A stretch of DNA of 64,000 bases from NCBI RefSeq assembly GCF_937129525.1, contig NZ_CAKZNK010000112.1, positions 1 to 64,000 on the forward strand, written 5' to 3'. The first letter of the stretch is position 1. Every line of letters begins with the position of its first letter. Positions 1-7,889 of the stretch are shown here, in pieces. The translations under genes and the position numbers were made by a program. This stretch comes from an uncultured Chloroflexus sp. (GTDB lineage: Bacteria > Chloroflexota > Chloroflexia > Chloroflexales > Chloroflexaceae). The notes beneath the pieces are model-generated. The model searched no databases, was not told the origin of the DNA, and worked only from the letters and a program-made list of their open reading frames with translations.

Positions 1-111
1 GATGTCGTCCTGTGGTTAGTAGAACACGCGAAGCTACTCGGAAAACACCTGATCTCATCCATTCAGGGAAGGGCTTCCAGGGAAGGGCTTCGCACTTAAA
101 TTTGCAAGATA
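1..111 (+). CDS. possible C-terminal end of an upstream gene (partial)
   Basis: Frame 1 is open from the window edge to a TAA at 109-111, giving about 36 residues that begin DVVLWLVEHAKLLG. It would overlap the 3' end of the response-regulator gene on the other strand by some 16 bases, and its last part runs through a 14-bp tandem duplication. The stretch is too short to recognise a family, and it could be chance. Confidence 0.25.
64..91. repeat. 14-bp perfect tandem duplication
   Basis: CAGGGAAGGGCTTC occurs twice back to back at 64-77 and 78-91, just beyond the 3' end of the response-regulator gene. It looks like a recent slippage duplication. Confidence 0.8.
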
Positions 112-923
112 TACCCTTTACCCCGCACATTGAGCAGATAGCGCGGCGCGCTTGGTTCTGGCTCAATCTTTTGGCGTAGATGATGGATATGAGGCTTGAT
201 CAGCTCGCCTGCCTCGAGATCGGTTGTATCGTAGCCCTGCGCGCACCGCACCAGTTGCGTGTACGAGAGCATCTGTCCGGCGTGTTCGGCCAGGCAGAGT
301 AACAGGCGAAACTCGGTTGGCGTCAGATTGAGCGAACGACCATTGAGGGTCGCTGTCTGATGCCATGTGTCAAGCGTGAGCGGGCCAATCGTCAACGTGC
401 GCCCAGCCGGTTCAGGCGGAGGTGGCGGTGACGAGACCGGGGCAGACGGTGGTGCCGGTGGCGGACTGGCCGTCACTTTACCGCCGGTCAGCTCTTGCAC
501 AGCCGCGCCAATCGTGCCCAGCAGATCGCTCTGGCGACGACGCGCAGCCCGTTCCTCAAGCCCGGCAGCCACACGAGCTAAAATCTGGTTGGGATCACTG
601 GTCTTAAGCAGATAGTCGAAAATACCGAAGCGAATACCCTCAATCGCCGAGTCGAGCGAACCATGTCCGGTCAGAACAATAATGATCGCATCGTGCCCGG
701 CTTCGCGCACTTTCGCCACCACTTCCATACCCTTCATTCCGGGCATCTGCAAATCGACCAGCATCAGATCGAACGGTTCTCGCTCAAACAGAGCTACTGC
801 TTCCTCGCCGGTAGCCGCTGTCGTTACCGCATAACCGGCCCGGCTGAGCAAGGCATTGAGCGTCAGGCGAATATTTTGTTCATCATCGACTACCAACACA
901 CGGGGCTGGCTGGTCATACTCAT
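96..923 (-). CDS. OmpR-type response regulator
   Basis: Cytoplasmic two-component response regulator of 275 residues. The N-terminal receiver domain (about 8-125) has the acidic pair DD at 13-14, phospho-acceptor Asp57 in LVDLQMPG and a conserved Lys in the YLLK motif. A linker of about 45 residues, very rich in Pro and Ala, leads to a C-terminal winged-helix domain (about 175-275) with the TPTEFRLL and RGKGYIL signatures of OmpR/PhoB DNA-binding domains. The long proline linker is unusual for the family. It is divergent from the histidine kinase at 1049, which is the natural partner. The intergenic region holds a palindrome and a direct repeat that could be its binding sites. Targets cannot be read from the sequence. 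Confidence 0.9.
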   Translation of the reverse strand: MSMTSQPRVLVVDDEQNIRLTLNALLSRAGYAVTTAATGEEAVALFEREPFDLMLVDLQMPGMKGMEVVAKVREAGHDAIIIVLTGHGSLDSAIEGIRFGIFDYLLKTSDPNQILARVAAGLEERAARRRQSDLLGTIGAAVQELTGGKVTASPPPAPPSAPVSSPPPPPEPAGRTLTIGPLTLDTWHQTATLNGRSLNLTPTEFRLLLCLAEHAGQMLSYTQLVRCAQGYDTTDLEAGELIKPHIHHLRQKIEPEPSAPRYLLNVRGKGYILQI

Positions 924-934
924 TTGCGCTCCAT

Positions 935-1012
935 CCCAATTGCAACTATAGTTGGGATTATTATTGGCATATCATAACATGAGCTGATAGCATGGTCAAC
1001 GGTATATCATAA
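935..1012. promoter_or_regulatory. divergent intergenic region with dyad and direct repeat
   Basis: Between the divergent regulator and kinase genes lies the 12-bp palindrome CAACTATAGTTG (943-954), flanked by an outer TCCCAA (935-940) / TTGGGA (953-958) dyad. A near-identical direct repeat, GGCATATCATAA (966-977) and GGTATATCATAA (1001-1012), is spaced 35 bases start to start. Direct repeats suit OmpR-family binding. Control by the neighbouring regulator is inferred. Confidence 0.45.
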
Positions 1013-1048
1013 AGCCGCCGGACATACCCTAGAGGGGAGCGGGTGCAT

Positions 1049-2464
1049 ATGATTGAACGCGAGGATACCATCGCCCATACTGCCAGATTAGAACGAGAGT
1101 TGCGGGCCGCCCAGAGTCGGATTGCCGCGCTTGAGCGCGAGGTTGAATTGCAATCTCGTTATGTCCGCGACCTCAACGGACGATTGGCAGGGCTATTGTC
1201 GGTATCGGCTGCGCTCTTAATCAATCATGACATCGACGCGATTGTCCAGTTGGTAGTTCAGAATGCAATCAATCTTTTCCCCGGCACAGCGGCGGCCTAC
1301 ATTTACCTTGCTAATCACGAGACCGATGGCAGCCTCCATTTGCGCGCCGCTGCACCTGCCTGTACGCCAGCGCCATACATCTTCCATCTCGCTGAGGTGG
1401 CAGCCAAAGCGCCACGCGCGTTGTTATTGAACGGGCCAGAGCTGGAGTATTTCATCCATCAACAACAGAGTCAAGCCCAACTCCCAACCACTGACGCTGG
1501 CGCCTGGCCGCAGAGTGTTCTTCTGGCGCCACTCCGCATTGAAATTCAGCGTATCGGCGCCCTCATCATATGCGGTGAACGCCTTTCGCACCTCTACCAT
1601 CCCCGTGATTTACCGTTCGTACAATCCCTGGCCGACCTGACTGTGATCGCCATCGATGAGATTATGCAGCGCCAGCGTGCCGCTGCTCTGCAGCGCGATC
1701 TGGCTCATACTCAATCGCTGCGCGCCGAGGCCGAAGCCCGGTTAAATGCGGCTCAGGCCCAACTGTTGCAGAGCGCCAAGCTGGCCGCCGTCGGCGAGCT
1801 GTCGGCCTCTGTCGCTCACGAAATCAATAATCCGCTCTACGCAGCGCGCAACAGTCTCTACCTGGTCGAACAAGACCTGCCCCCTGACGCTCCGCAACGC
1901 ACGTTCCTGACCATCGCTCAGCAGGAGTTGGGCCGAATCGCCCGCATTATCACGCGCATGCGCGATTTCTACCGCCCTTCGCGCGGCGAACTCACCAGCG
2001 CTAACATCAACGCTCTCCTCCGTGAGACGCTCGAACTGGTGACGACGCACCTTCGCCACAATCACGTGACGGTTCATGCTCGCCTTGCCAATGATTTGCC
2101 CCCAATTGTGGCCCATGCCGATCAGTTGCGGCAGGTCTTTCTGAATATCATTCTCAATGCCTGTGATGCCATGCCGAGTGGCGGCGAGCTGACGGTGAGC
2201 AGCGAGCTGATCGCCGCGCGCGCAGGAGCGCCGGCTACACTGGCAATCTCAATCACCGACACCGGCGTCGGCATTGCGCCTGAACACATTCCCCATCTGT
2301 TCGAGCCGTTTTATACCACCAAACCGCACGGCACCGGCCTTGGTCTCGCGATCAGCGCCCATATCGTGACCCAGCACGGTGGCCGCATTACGGTCGATAG
2401 CCAGCCCGGCGTAGGGACAACATTTACCATTCTGTTGCCGCTCGAAGCCCCGGCAGCAAGCTGA
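1049..2464 (+). CDS. GAF-domain sensor histidine kinase
   Basis: Histidine kinase of 471 residues with no membrane segment, so probably cytosolic. An N-terminal coiled coil (about 10-45) precedes a GAF domain (about 50-210), a second helix and a HisKA domain with the H-box SVAHEINNPLY (His about 257). The HATPase_c domain has an N-box (NIILNACDAM), a G1 box (DTGVGIAPEH), an F-box (LFEPFYTTK) and a G2 box (GTGLGLAIS). This is the NtrB-like HPK4 layout. The ATG at 1049 is preferred over the GTG at 1043 because AGAGGGGAG ends about nine bases before it. It is divergent from the OmpR-type regulator, the likely phospho-acceptor. The signal sensed is unknown. Confidence 0.92.
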   Translation: MIEREDTIAHTARLERELRAAQSRIAALEREVELQSRYVRDLNGRLAGLLSVSAALLINHDIDAIVQLVVQNAINLFPGTAAAYIYLANHETDGSLHLRAAAPACTPAPYIFHLAEVAAKAPRALLLNGPELEYFIHQQQSQAQLPTTDAGAWPQSVLLAPLRIEIQRIGALIICGERLSHLYHPRDLPFVQSLADLTVIAIDEIMQRQRAAALQRDLAHTQSLRAEAEARLNAAQAQLLQSAKLAAVGELSASVAHEINNPLYAARNSLYLVEQDLPPDAPQRTFLTIAQQELGRIARIITRMRDFYRPSRGELTSANINALLRETLELVTTHLRHNHVTVHARLANDLPPIVAHADQLRQVFLNIILNACDAMPSGGELTVSSELIAARAGAPATLAISITDTGVGIAPEHIPHLFEPFYTTKPHGTGLGLAISAHIVTQHGGRITVDSQPGVGTTFTILLPLEAPAAS

Positions 2465-2994
2465 ACATCAACTGAATACCGAAGCCATTGCGCTGGTTCA
2501 GTGTGCAGCAAGTTGATCAGAGCATCGCAGCCGTTAGAGAGCGTCTTTCATTGCCGATGCGACAAAACCGGTCAGTATGAAGATGCCAGATTGAAACCGG
2601 CAGGGTAAGTTCAATCTCAACCTGTCAGCCCAAACTTGCGCAGTAGTTTTCAGTCAGGTGATGATCGAAGTTATGATCACATCTGTGATCACAATCGGTC
2701 ATCAGTCACCGTATGCGCCGATCCAACATGCGCTGGCGGTATCCTGTTGATAACGTTTGACTGCGCCGATAACGCGCGCTCCGAATCCACAGACGCAAGA
2801 TCATCACCGAATGCCATCGTTGCGCTTTGTCCAACAGTGAAAAATCTCACAAAAACCTGATGTTTTTGTTATCGCTTCACCACTATACGTTGTTACCTCA
2901 AGGCTCGCCGATAGCGCGGCAACCGGGTAGCATTACAATCAAGATTTGGCCTTCCGACAACAACAAACTCATTCCACACCTGGAAGCTGATACC
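2465..2994. other. 530-bp non-coding stretch
   Basis: No convincing gene lies between the kinase and the orphan receiver; the open frames here lack family character and ribosome-binding sites. The stretch holds a perfect operator-like palindrome at 2674-2691 and a small AT hairpin, CAAAAAC (2850-2856) / GTTTTTG (2862-2868), and is probably the upstream control region of the receiver gene. Confidence 0.6.
2674..2691. promoter_or_regulatory. perfect operator-like palindrome
   Basis: TGATCACA-TC-TGTGATCA has perfect 8-bp arms around a 2-bp spacer. It lies about 300 bases upstream of the orphan receiver gene. The TCACA/TGTGA half-sites resemble CRP/FNR half-sites in inverted order and with the wrong spacing, so the binding protein cannot be named. 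Confidence 0.5.
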
Positions 2995-3372
2995 ATGGCA
3001 GCTTACCGCATTCAAATATATGATGATGATCCAACCGCTGCGCTCATCACCCAGCGAGGTTTGCAAACATTGCTTGGCGATGAGGTCACCGTTCAGGCTA
3101 CGACAAACGCCAACGAAGCCTGGCTGGCCTGCGCCAATGGCAATGTGGATCTGCTGATAGTCGATCCCAGCCCCTACGGCGCTGCGGCTGCTCTGATCCG
3201 CGCTGTCCGCACCTATCGCCCGTATCTGCCGATCCTTGCCCTCACTGCCTACGACACCCCTGGCCTGCGCGCGCGGATGCAGGCGCTTGGCGTGGAGCTG
3301 TACGCGGCCAAACCCATCGAACTACGCGAATTGGCCCCCCTGGTCGCGCAGGCACTCCATCAGACGGTGTGA
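2995..3372 (+). CDS. stand-alone receiver-domain protein
   Basis: A single-domain response regulator of 125 residues, beginning MAAYRIQIYDDDPTAAL. The acidic pair (DDD, residues about 9-11), the phospho-acceptor strand LLIVDPSP, the Thr-containing LALTAYD strand and the switch Lys in YAAKPIEL are all in place, so the fold should be phosphorylatable. There is no output domain; CheY- or Spo0F-like proteins of this kind act by protein contact. The ATG at 2995 is chosen because GGAAG lies eight bases upstream and the longer open frame adds sequence unlike a receiver domain. A strong hairpin follows the stop codon. Its kinase is unknown; the nearby GAF kinase is one candidate. Confidence 0.85.
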   Translation: MAAYRIQIYDDDPTAALITQRGLQTLLGDEVTVQATTNANEAWLACANGNVDLLIVDPSPYGAAAALIRAVRTYRPYLPILALTAYDTPGLRARMQALGVELYAAKPIELRELAPLVAQALHQTV

Positions 3373-3402
3373 GCGGCACCGCTACGGTGTAAGGCATCAA
3401 CC

Positions 3403-3439
3403 GGGCACCGTCAGGCGACAGATTGTCGCCTGGCGTGCC
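3403..3439. terminator. strong hairpin after the receiver gene
   Basis: CAGGCGACA (3412-3420) pairs perfectly with TGTCGCCTG (3424-3432) around a GAT loop, and GGCAC (3403-3407) / GTGCC (3435-3439) extend the stem beyond small bulges. There is no T-run. Confidence 0.65.
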
Positions 3440-3480
3440 TACATGTGCTATCATGCGCCATATCGGGAAAGGAGCATGAT

Positions 3481-3828
3481 ATGCCTGTCCTTCGTTTTGA
3501 TTGGCGCTGGATTGCGCTCTTCATCATTCTGATCATTCTGGCAAATACCCGCAGCCTTCCATGGCCGATCACAGCGCTGGCGCTGGCTGCGCCCGCCGGC
3601 TGGCTACTCTATCAGGCAGCTCAAACGCTGGGTCTCACCCTGCCCGGTTCGCGCCCGTCAACCCGGGTTACTTACTGGCGTGGTCGCCGGATTGAAACGA
3701 GCGGCCCGCCGCGGCGCAATGCGCTCTGGGATCGGGCCAATCTGGCCCCCGGCTTGCTCTACGGCGTGTTCGGCCTGGCGCTGGCCCTGGCGGCGCTGGC
3801 TGTCATCGCCCGCAATCTTGGCATCTGA
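3481..3828 (+). CDS. small membrane protein, unknown function
   Basis: A 115-residue protein with two or three hydrophobic helices: one or two near the N-terminus (about 8-45, separated by a short polar turn) and one at the C-terminus (about 88-112). Between them is a basic, proline-containing stretch (RVTYWRGRRIE) likely to face the cytoplasm. The ATG at 3481 is chosen because GGAG lies six bases upstream. It sits about 30 bases before the dynamin-like GTPase and may be co-transcribed with it, hinting at a membrane-related role. I do not recognise the family. Confidence 0.75.
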   Translation: MPVLRFDWRWIALFIILIILANTRSLPWPITALALAAPAGWLLYQAAQTLGLTLPGSRPSTRVTYWRGRRIETSGPPRRNALWDRANLAPGLLYGVFGLALALAALAVIARNLGI

Positions 3829-3860
3829 AGGGCGCCTGCTGAATTGCTGTGAGGAGTGAT

Positions 3861-5633
3861 GTGATAACCCTGCCTTTCGGCCTGTTTCGCCGCCGCCGCC
3901 TGACTACCGACCAGCAGGATGCGCTGTTGTCCGATCTTGACAGCCTCTTGCAACGAATCGAGGCGACACTCGAGCAGTTTGGCCCTGATATTGATCCTGC
4001 CGACCTCAAAGCCTTGTCCGGTAGTCGGGCCAGCCTGCGCGAGCTGTTCTTGATCGTTGTCGCCGGTGAATTTAATTCGGGGAAATCGACCTTTCTTAAC
4101 GCGCTACTTGGCGCGCAAGTGCTGCCCGAAGGCGTTACCCCGACTACCGATGCAATTACGCTGCTTAAATACGGTGACGAAGCGTTTGACGAGCTGATCG
4201 AACCCGGCTTGCGGCTCCACCATTATCCCGCCGAGATGTTGCGCCAGCTCATCGTCGTTGACACGCCTGGCACCAATGCGGTGATCCGTCAACACGAACG
4301 ACTGACCCGCGACTATATTCCCCGAGCCGATCTGGTGATCTTCCTTACCTCTGCCGACCGTCCCTTCACCGAGAGTGAACGCGCTTTCCTTGAGCTGATT
4401 AAGGAGTGGGGTAAGAAGATTGTCGTCGTGATCAACAAAGCCGACATCCTCACCCCCGCCGAACAAGAGCAGGTGGCTCAGTTTGTGCGCGAACACGTCA
4501 ATCGCGTGCTCGAGCAGTCGCCGGAATTGTTTATGGTTTCGGCTCGACGCGCGTTGCAAGCTCGTCAGCAAGTCGATGGGTCTGGCAACGAGCAGTGGCA
4601 GGCCAGCGGCATGGCCGCCATTGAACATTTTGTGGTCAATACGCTGGATGAAGAGACCCGTTTTCGTCTCAAGGTACTGTCACCGCTTGGCGTCGCTCGC
4701 CGGATTACAACCAGGTATCTCGAAGCCACTGAAGCTCGACTCGCTACCCTGCGCGATGATATTCAAGCGATTGAACAGATCGAACGCCAGCTTACCCTGT
4801 TTGGCGATGACTTGAAGCAGGACGCTGAATATCATCTGGCAGAGATCGATCGCGTGCTGGTTGCCATTCAAGAGCGGGGTGACCGGTTTTGTGATGAAAC
4901 GATCCGCCTGGGTCGCATTCGCGAACTGCTCGATGGCAATCGCCTGCGCGCCGCCTTCGAGCAAGAGGTCATCGGCGATGCGTATCAGCAGCTCGACCAG
5001 CGCGTGCAAAAACTGATCGACTGGTTGATGGAAAAGAACCTGCGGTTGCAGCAGAGTGTGGATGAGTTTGTTCAGCAACGGGCGCTGGCTCACCGCGATC
5101 GGATTTTGGGGAATATCGGCGGTAGCTTTGACTACAATCGACAGGCGCTGCTTGATAGCATCGGCAGAGCGGCGCAAACGGCTGTGACCGGCTACAACCG
5201 ACAGCAAGAGGCTCAGCAACTGGCAAGCGAGGTGCAATCATCGGTCGCCGCTACGGCCATTACCGGGGTCGGCGCTCTCGGACTGGGCGCGACGCTAGTG
5301 GCGATCTTTCACACTGTTTTGCTCGATATGACCGGCATTCTGGCTGCGTTAACGGTCGCCGGTCTCGGACTCGCTATTTTACCGGCTCGCCGCCGCCAGG
5401 CTAAAGAGACGATCCGCAAGAAGATCGACGAAGTGCGCAATCAACTGCGCGCCGAATTGCGCCAGCAGATCGAGCGGGAGAGCGAACGCACATTGCAGCA
5501 AATCCGTGAGCGTAATGCGCCATTCATCCGTTTTGTGCGCTCGCAGCAAACCCATCTGCTTGATCTGCAACGCGCGTTCTCCGATCTCGCTGTCACCGTT
5601 GAGAAGTTGAGCAAGCAGATCGAACAGGGATGA
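3861..5633 (+). CDS. dynamin-family GTPase
   Basis: Large bacterial dynamin-like protein of about 590 residues. The GTPase domain has the P-loop GEFNSGKSTF (about 69-78), a Thr-rich switch I (GVTPTTDAI), DTPG (G3) and NKAD (G4). Long helical stalk regions follow, with a hydrophobic hairpin near residues 460-510 (VGALGLGATLVAIF, ILAALTVAGLGLAIL) that should act as membrane paddle, then a C-terminal coiled coil. Family members remodel or fuse membranes using GTP. GTG at 3861 is preferred over GTG at 3849 because GAGGAG falls between them and would be internal to the longer form. The preceding small membrane-protein gene may be a partner. Confidence 0.88.
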   Translation: MITLPFGLFRRRRLTTDQQDALLSDLDSLLQRIEATLEQFGPDIDPADLKALSGSRASLRELFLIVVAGEFNSGKSTFLNALLGAQVLPEGVTPTTDAITLLKYGDEAFDELIEPGLRLHHYPAEMLRQLIVVDTPGTNAVIRQHERLTRDYIPRADLVIFLTSADRPFTESERAFLELIKEWGKKIVVVINKADILTPAEQEQVAQFVREHVNRVLEQSPELFMVSARRALQARQQVDGSGNEQWQASGMAAIEHFVVNTLDEETRFRLKVLSPLGVARRITTRYLEATEARLATLRDDIQAIEQIERQLTLFGDDLKQDAEYHLAEIDRVLVAIQERGDRFCDETIRLGRIRELLDGNRLRAAFEQEVIGDAYQQLDQRVQKLIDWLMEKNLRLQQSVDEFVQQRALAHRDRILGNIGGSFDYNRQALLDSIGRAAQTAVTGYNRQQEAQQLASEVQSSVAATAITGVGALGLGATLVAIFHTVLLDMTGILAALTVAGLGLAILPARRRQAKETIRKKIDEVRNQLRAELRQQIERESERTLQQIRERNAPFIRFVRSQQTHLLDLQRAFSDLAVTVEKLSKQIEQG

Positions 5634-5712
5634 GCAGCCGACTCAGTAGCCGTCCTGCCTGAGATATGATTCCGCGAGGAAGGTTGTTGACCTCATAATC
5701 AGAAATTCCAGC

Positions 5713-7002
5713 ATGCGCATTCTCATTCCCTCCGATGTCTTTCCCCCCGATGGACGCGGCGGCGCTGCGTGGAGCGTCCATGCCCTGGCGGTCGGCTTGC
5801 AGGCCCGCGGCCATCAGGTACAGGTGCTCATCCCATGTCGCCAACCCTGCCGGCGGCCTCTGTTCGATCGAGTCGCCGGACTGTCGTTACAGCGCGTTCC
5901 CTATTCAGCGCCGGCCATTCCCTTCGCGCAAAACTACTTTCGTCACGAACGATTCTGGCCCCGGTTTGCGCAAGCAATGATCGCGGTCAGCCGGAAAACC
6001 GGCGGATTCGATGTCATCCATGCCCAGCACACCCAGGCTGCCGCCGCTGCCGTGCTGGCTCGCGCCACCCTGGAAGTGCCGGTCGTCGTCACCGTGCGCG
6101 ATCATTGGCCATGGGATTACTTCGCCACCGGTTTGCACGGCAATCGTATTCCTCACCCAGGCGGATCGTGGCCCGCGCTTGCCACCGATCTGGTTGTCCG
6201 CCTCGGTCCGGTGCGCGGCGTCCTGGCCTTGCCTGCCATTCCCTACATGCTCGCTCATGTGCGAACCCGGGCCGCGCTGCTGGCGACCGCCGATGCCGTG
6301 ATCGCGCCAAGCCACTATATCGCTCGCCGCCTGTCCAGCATTGTCGATCCGACCCGCATCCACGTCTTGCCCAACATCGTTGATATAACCACCAGCGACG
6401 CTATCGCCGCCACGCCGCCACAGATCGAGTGGAACGGCGCACTCGTGCTGTTCGCCGGCAAGCTGGAAGTGAACAAGGGCGCCGGCTTGCTGCTCGACCT
6501 GATTGCGGCCCTGGCTGAACGTCGCGCCGAATTGCCGCCTTTCACCCTGCTGATTGCCGGTGATGGCGCTCTGCGCCCCGCCATTGCCGCCGCGCTATCG
6601 GCCAGCGGTTTAGCCGGTCGCGTGCTGGCCTGGGTCGAACACGACGAACTGCTCCGCCTGACCGCGCGTTGCGACCTCTTTCTCTTCCCTTCTAATTGGG
6701 GCGAACCACTCGCGCGCGCCCTGATCGAAGCGGCTGCGCTCGGCGCGCCGATTATCGCTATGCCCACCGGTGGCACGCCCGACATCATCAGCCACGGCGA
6801 AACCGGCATTCTCGCCCCTACCCTGCCGGCACTGGTAGAATGGACGGTGCGCCTGCTCAACGATCCCGATACCCGTCTGCGGCTCGGCGCAACAGCGCGC
6901 GCCACTGCCAGTGAGCGTTTCGCTGCCAACCGGTTACTCCCGCGTTACGAAGCGCTCTACGAACAGGTCCGACAACGGCGAAAGGCGATGACCGGCGCCT
7001 GA
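5713..7002 (+). CDS. GT4-family glycosyltransferase
   Basis: Glycosyltransferase of 429 residues with the GT-B fold. The N-terminal glycine-rich acceptor half (PPDGRGGAAWSVHAL) and the C-terminal donor half (LFAGKLEVNKGAGLLLD; then the EPLARALIEAA region with the family's EX7E-type glutamates) match GT4 retaining enzymes. These proteins transfer a sugar from a nucleotide-sugar donor at the inner face of the membrane. AGGAAGG lies upstream of the ATG, though farther than usual. It stands alone, so donor and acceptor are unknown. Confidence 0.85.
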   Translation: MRILIPSDVFPPDGRGGAAWSVHALAVGLQARGHQVQVLIPCRQPCRRPLFDRVAGLSLQRVPYSAPAIPFAQNYFRHERFWPRFAQAMIAVSRKTGGFDVIHAQHTQAAAAAVLARATLEVPVVVTVRDHWPWDYFATGLHGNRIPHPGGSWPALATDLVVRLGPVRGVLALPAIPYMLAHVRTRAALLATADAVIAPSHYIARRLSSIVDPTRIHVLPNIVDITTSDAIAATPPQIEWNGALVLFAGKLEVNKGAGLLLDLIAALAERRAELPPFTLLIAGDGALRPAIAAALSASGLAGRVLAWVEHDELLRLTARCDLFLFPSNWGEPLARALIEAAALGAPIIAMPTGGTPDIISHGETGILAPTLPALVEWTVRLLNDPDTRLRLGATARATASERFAANRLLPRYEALYEQVRQRRKAMTGA

Positions 7003-7071
7003 TACCGGCGCAAACCAGACTGCTTGCTCAACCCGGTGTCAAAGAGCCTCAGCGCGCCGGTCTCGCTCGCC

Positions 7072-7587
7072 TTATGGCAGGATACCGAACTCATTGAAGG
7101 TATGCACCGCAGAGGCAAATAGCTCCGGCAACAGGAACGTCAGCGGTTCGCCCAATCGCAACAACCAACCGGCCAGCAACGAACTGCGCACCAGTTCGCT
7201 CCACGGATCAATTGGAAACACAACCAGAACGATCAGCACCGCCGTTACCGCCAGCAAGCCCTGCGCCAGACCGAGCAATGCGCCCAACAGATGATCGATC
7301 CAGCCGAGAAACATCAACCCGGCCAGAGAATGCAACAACGAGGCGATAAGACTGGCCGTGCCGCTCACCAGCAGGAGCACCGCTATAAAGCCCAACGCCT
7401 GGGCCAGATTCGGATCGGTCAAAAATGAACCGAGCCAGACAGCCACCTCTGTACCGTATTGCCCGGCCAGCATCACGCCGACTACTAACCCCACCACGGC
7501 TAACACTTGCCGGATAATTCCCCAGTAGAAACCGAGAATGGTAAAAAGACCCAACACCACTACAACCGCAATATCAGCATCTGTCAT
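7072..7587 (-). CDS. CvpA family membrane protein
   Basis: A 171-residue protein with four hydrophobic helices, beginning MTDADIAVVVVLGLFTILGFYWG. The first two helices carry the G-F-x-x-G-x-x-R-x pattern of the CvpA (colicin V production) family. The family sits in the inner membrane and has been tied to envelope integrity and peptide secretion, with no settled biochemical function. The gene is monocistronic, convergent with the glycosyltransferase and divergent from prkA. Confidence 0.82.
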   Translation of the reverse strand: MTDADIAVVVVLGLFTILGFYWGIIRQVLAVVGLVVGVMLAGQYGTEVAVWLGSFLTDPNLAQALGFIAVLLLVSGTASLIASLLHSLAGLMFLGWIDHLLGALLGLAQGLLAVTAVLIVLVVFPIDPWSELVRSSLLAGWLLRLGEPLTFLLPELFASAVHTFNEFGILP

Positions 7588-7889
7588 GCAAAAACCTCCC
7601 TGAACAAATGATCAAGACGACATAAAGTCCTTGACGGGTAATTGACACCTTGCTATAATACCTACACCTGAAAGATTCCTCGTTTCGCTTCCCAGAGCAC
7701 GCAAAGCTGTCATCCACGGCGCGCGAGCTCGCTGGCATGCGGCAACACCGCCGCCTCAACGCCAGTACGTACCCTGCACGTTAGCATCCCGGTTGTGGCA
7801 GTGCATCACCTGCATCGTTGACACCAATCCGCAACCTACTAAATGCTCGACTGGATTGACAGCCGGGCTATCCCTCAGCAGGAGGACTT
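7588..7889. other. intergenic region with prkA leader
   Basis: A 302-bp region between divergent cvpA and prkA. Apart from the promoter at 7631-7659, no gene is evident. Transcription from that promoter would give prkA an untranslated leader of roughly 220 bases, in which I found no recognised riboswitch. Confidence 0.6.
7631..7659 (+). promoter_or_regulatory. sigma70-type promoter of the prkA operon
   Basis: TTGACG (7631-7636), 17 bases, then TATAAT (7654-7659), with a TGC extension directly before the -10. This is the best promoter match in the window. The start site would fall near 7666. Confidence 0.75.

Noticed and set aside
2827-2994. Longer start for the orphan receiver protein
   Set aside because: The extra 56 residues do not resemble a receiver domain, and a good Shine-Dalgarno sequence lies directly before the ATG at 2995.
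7818-7844. Second promoter (TTGACA) close to prkA
   Set aside because: TTGACA is present, but no acceptable -10 lies at 16-18 bases.
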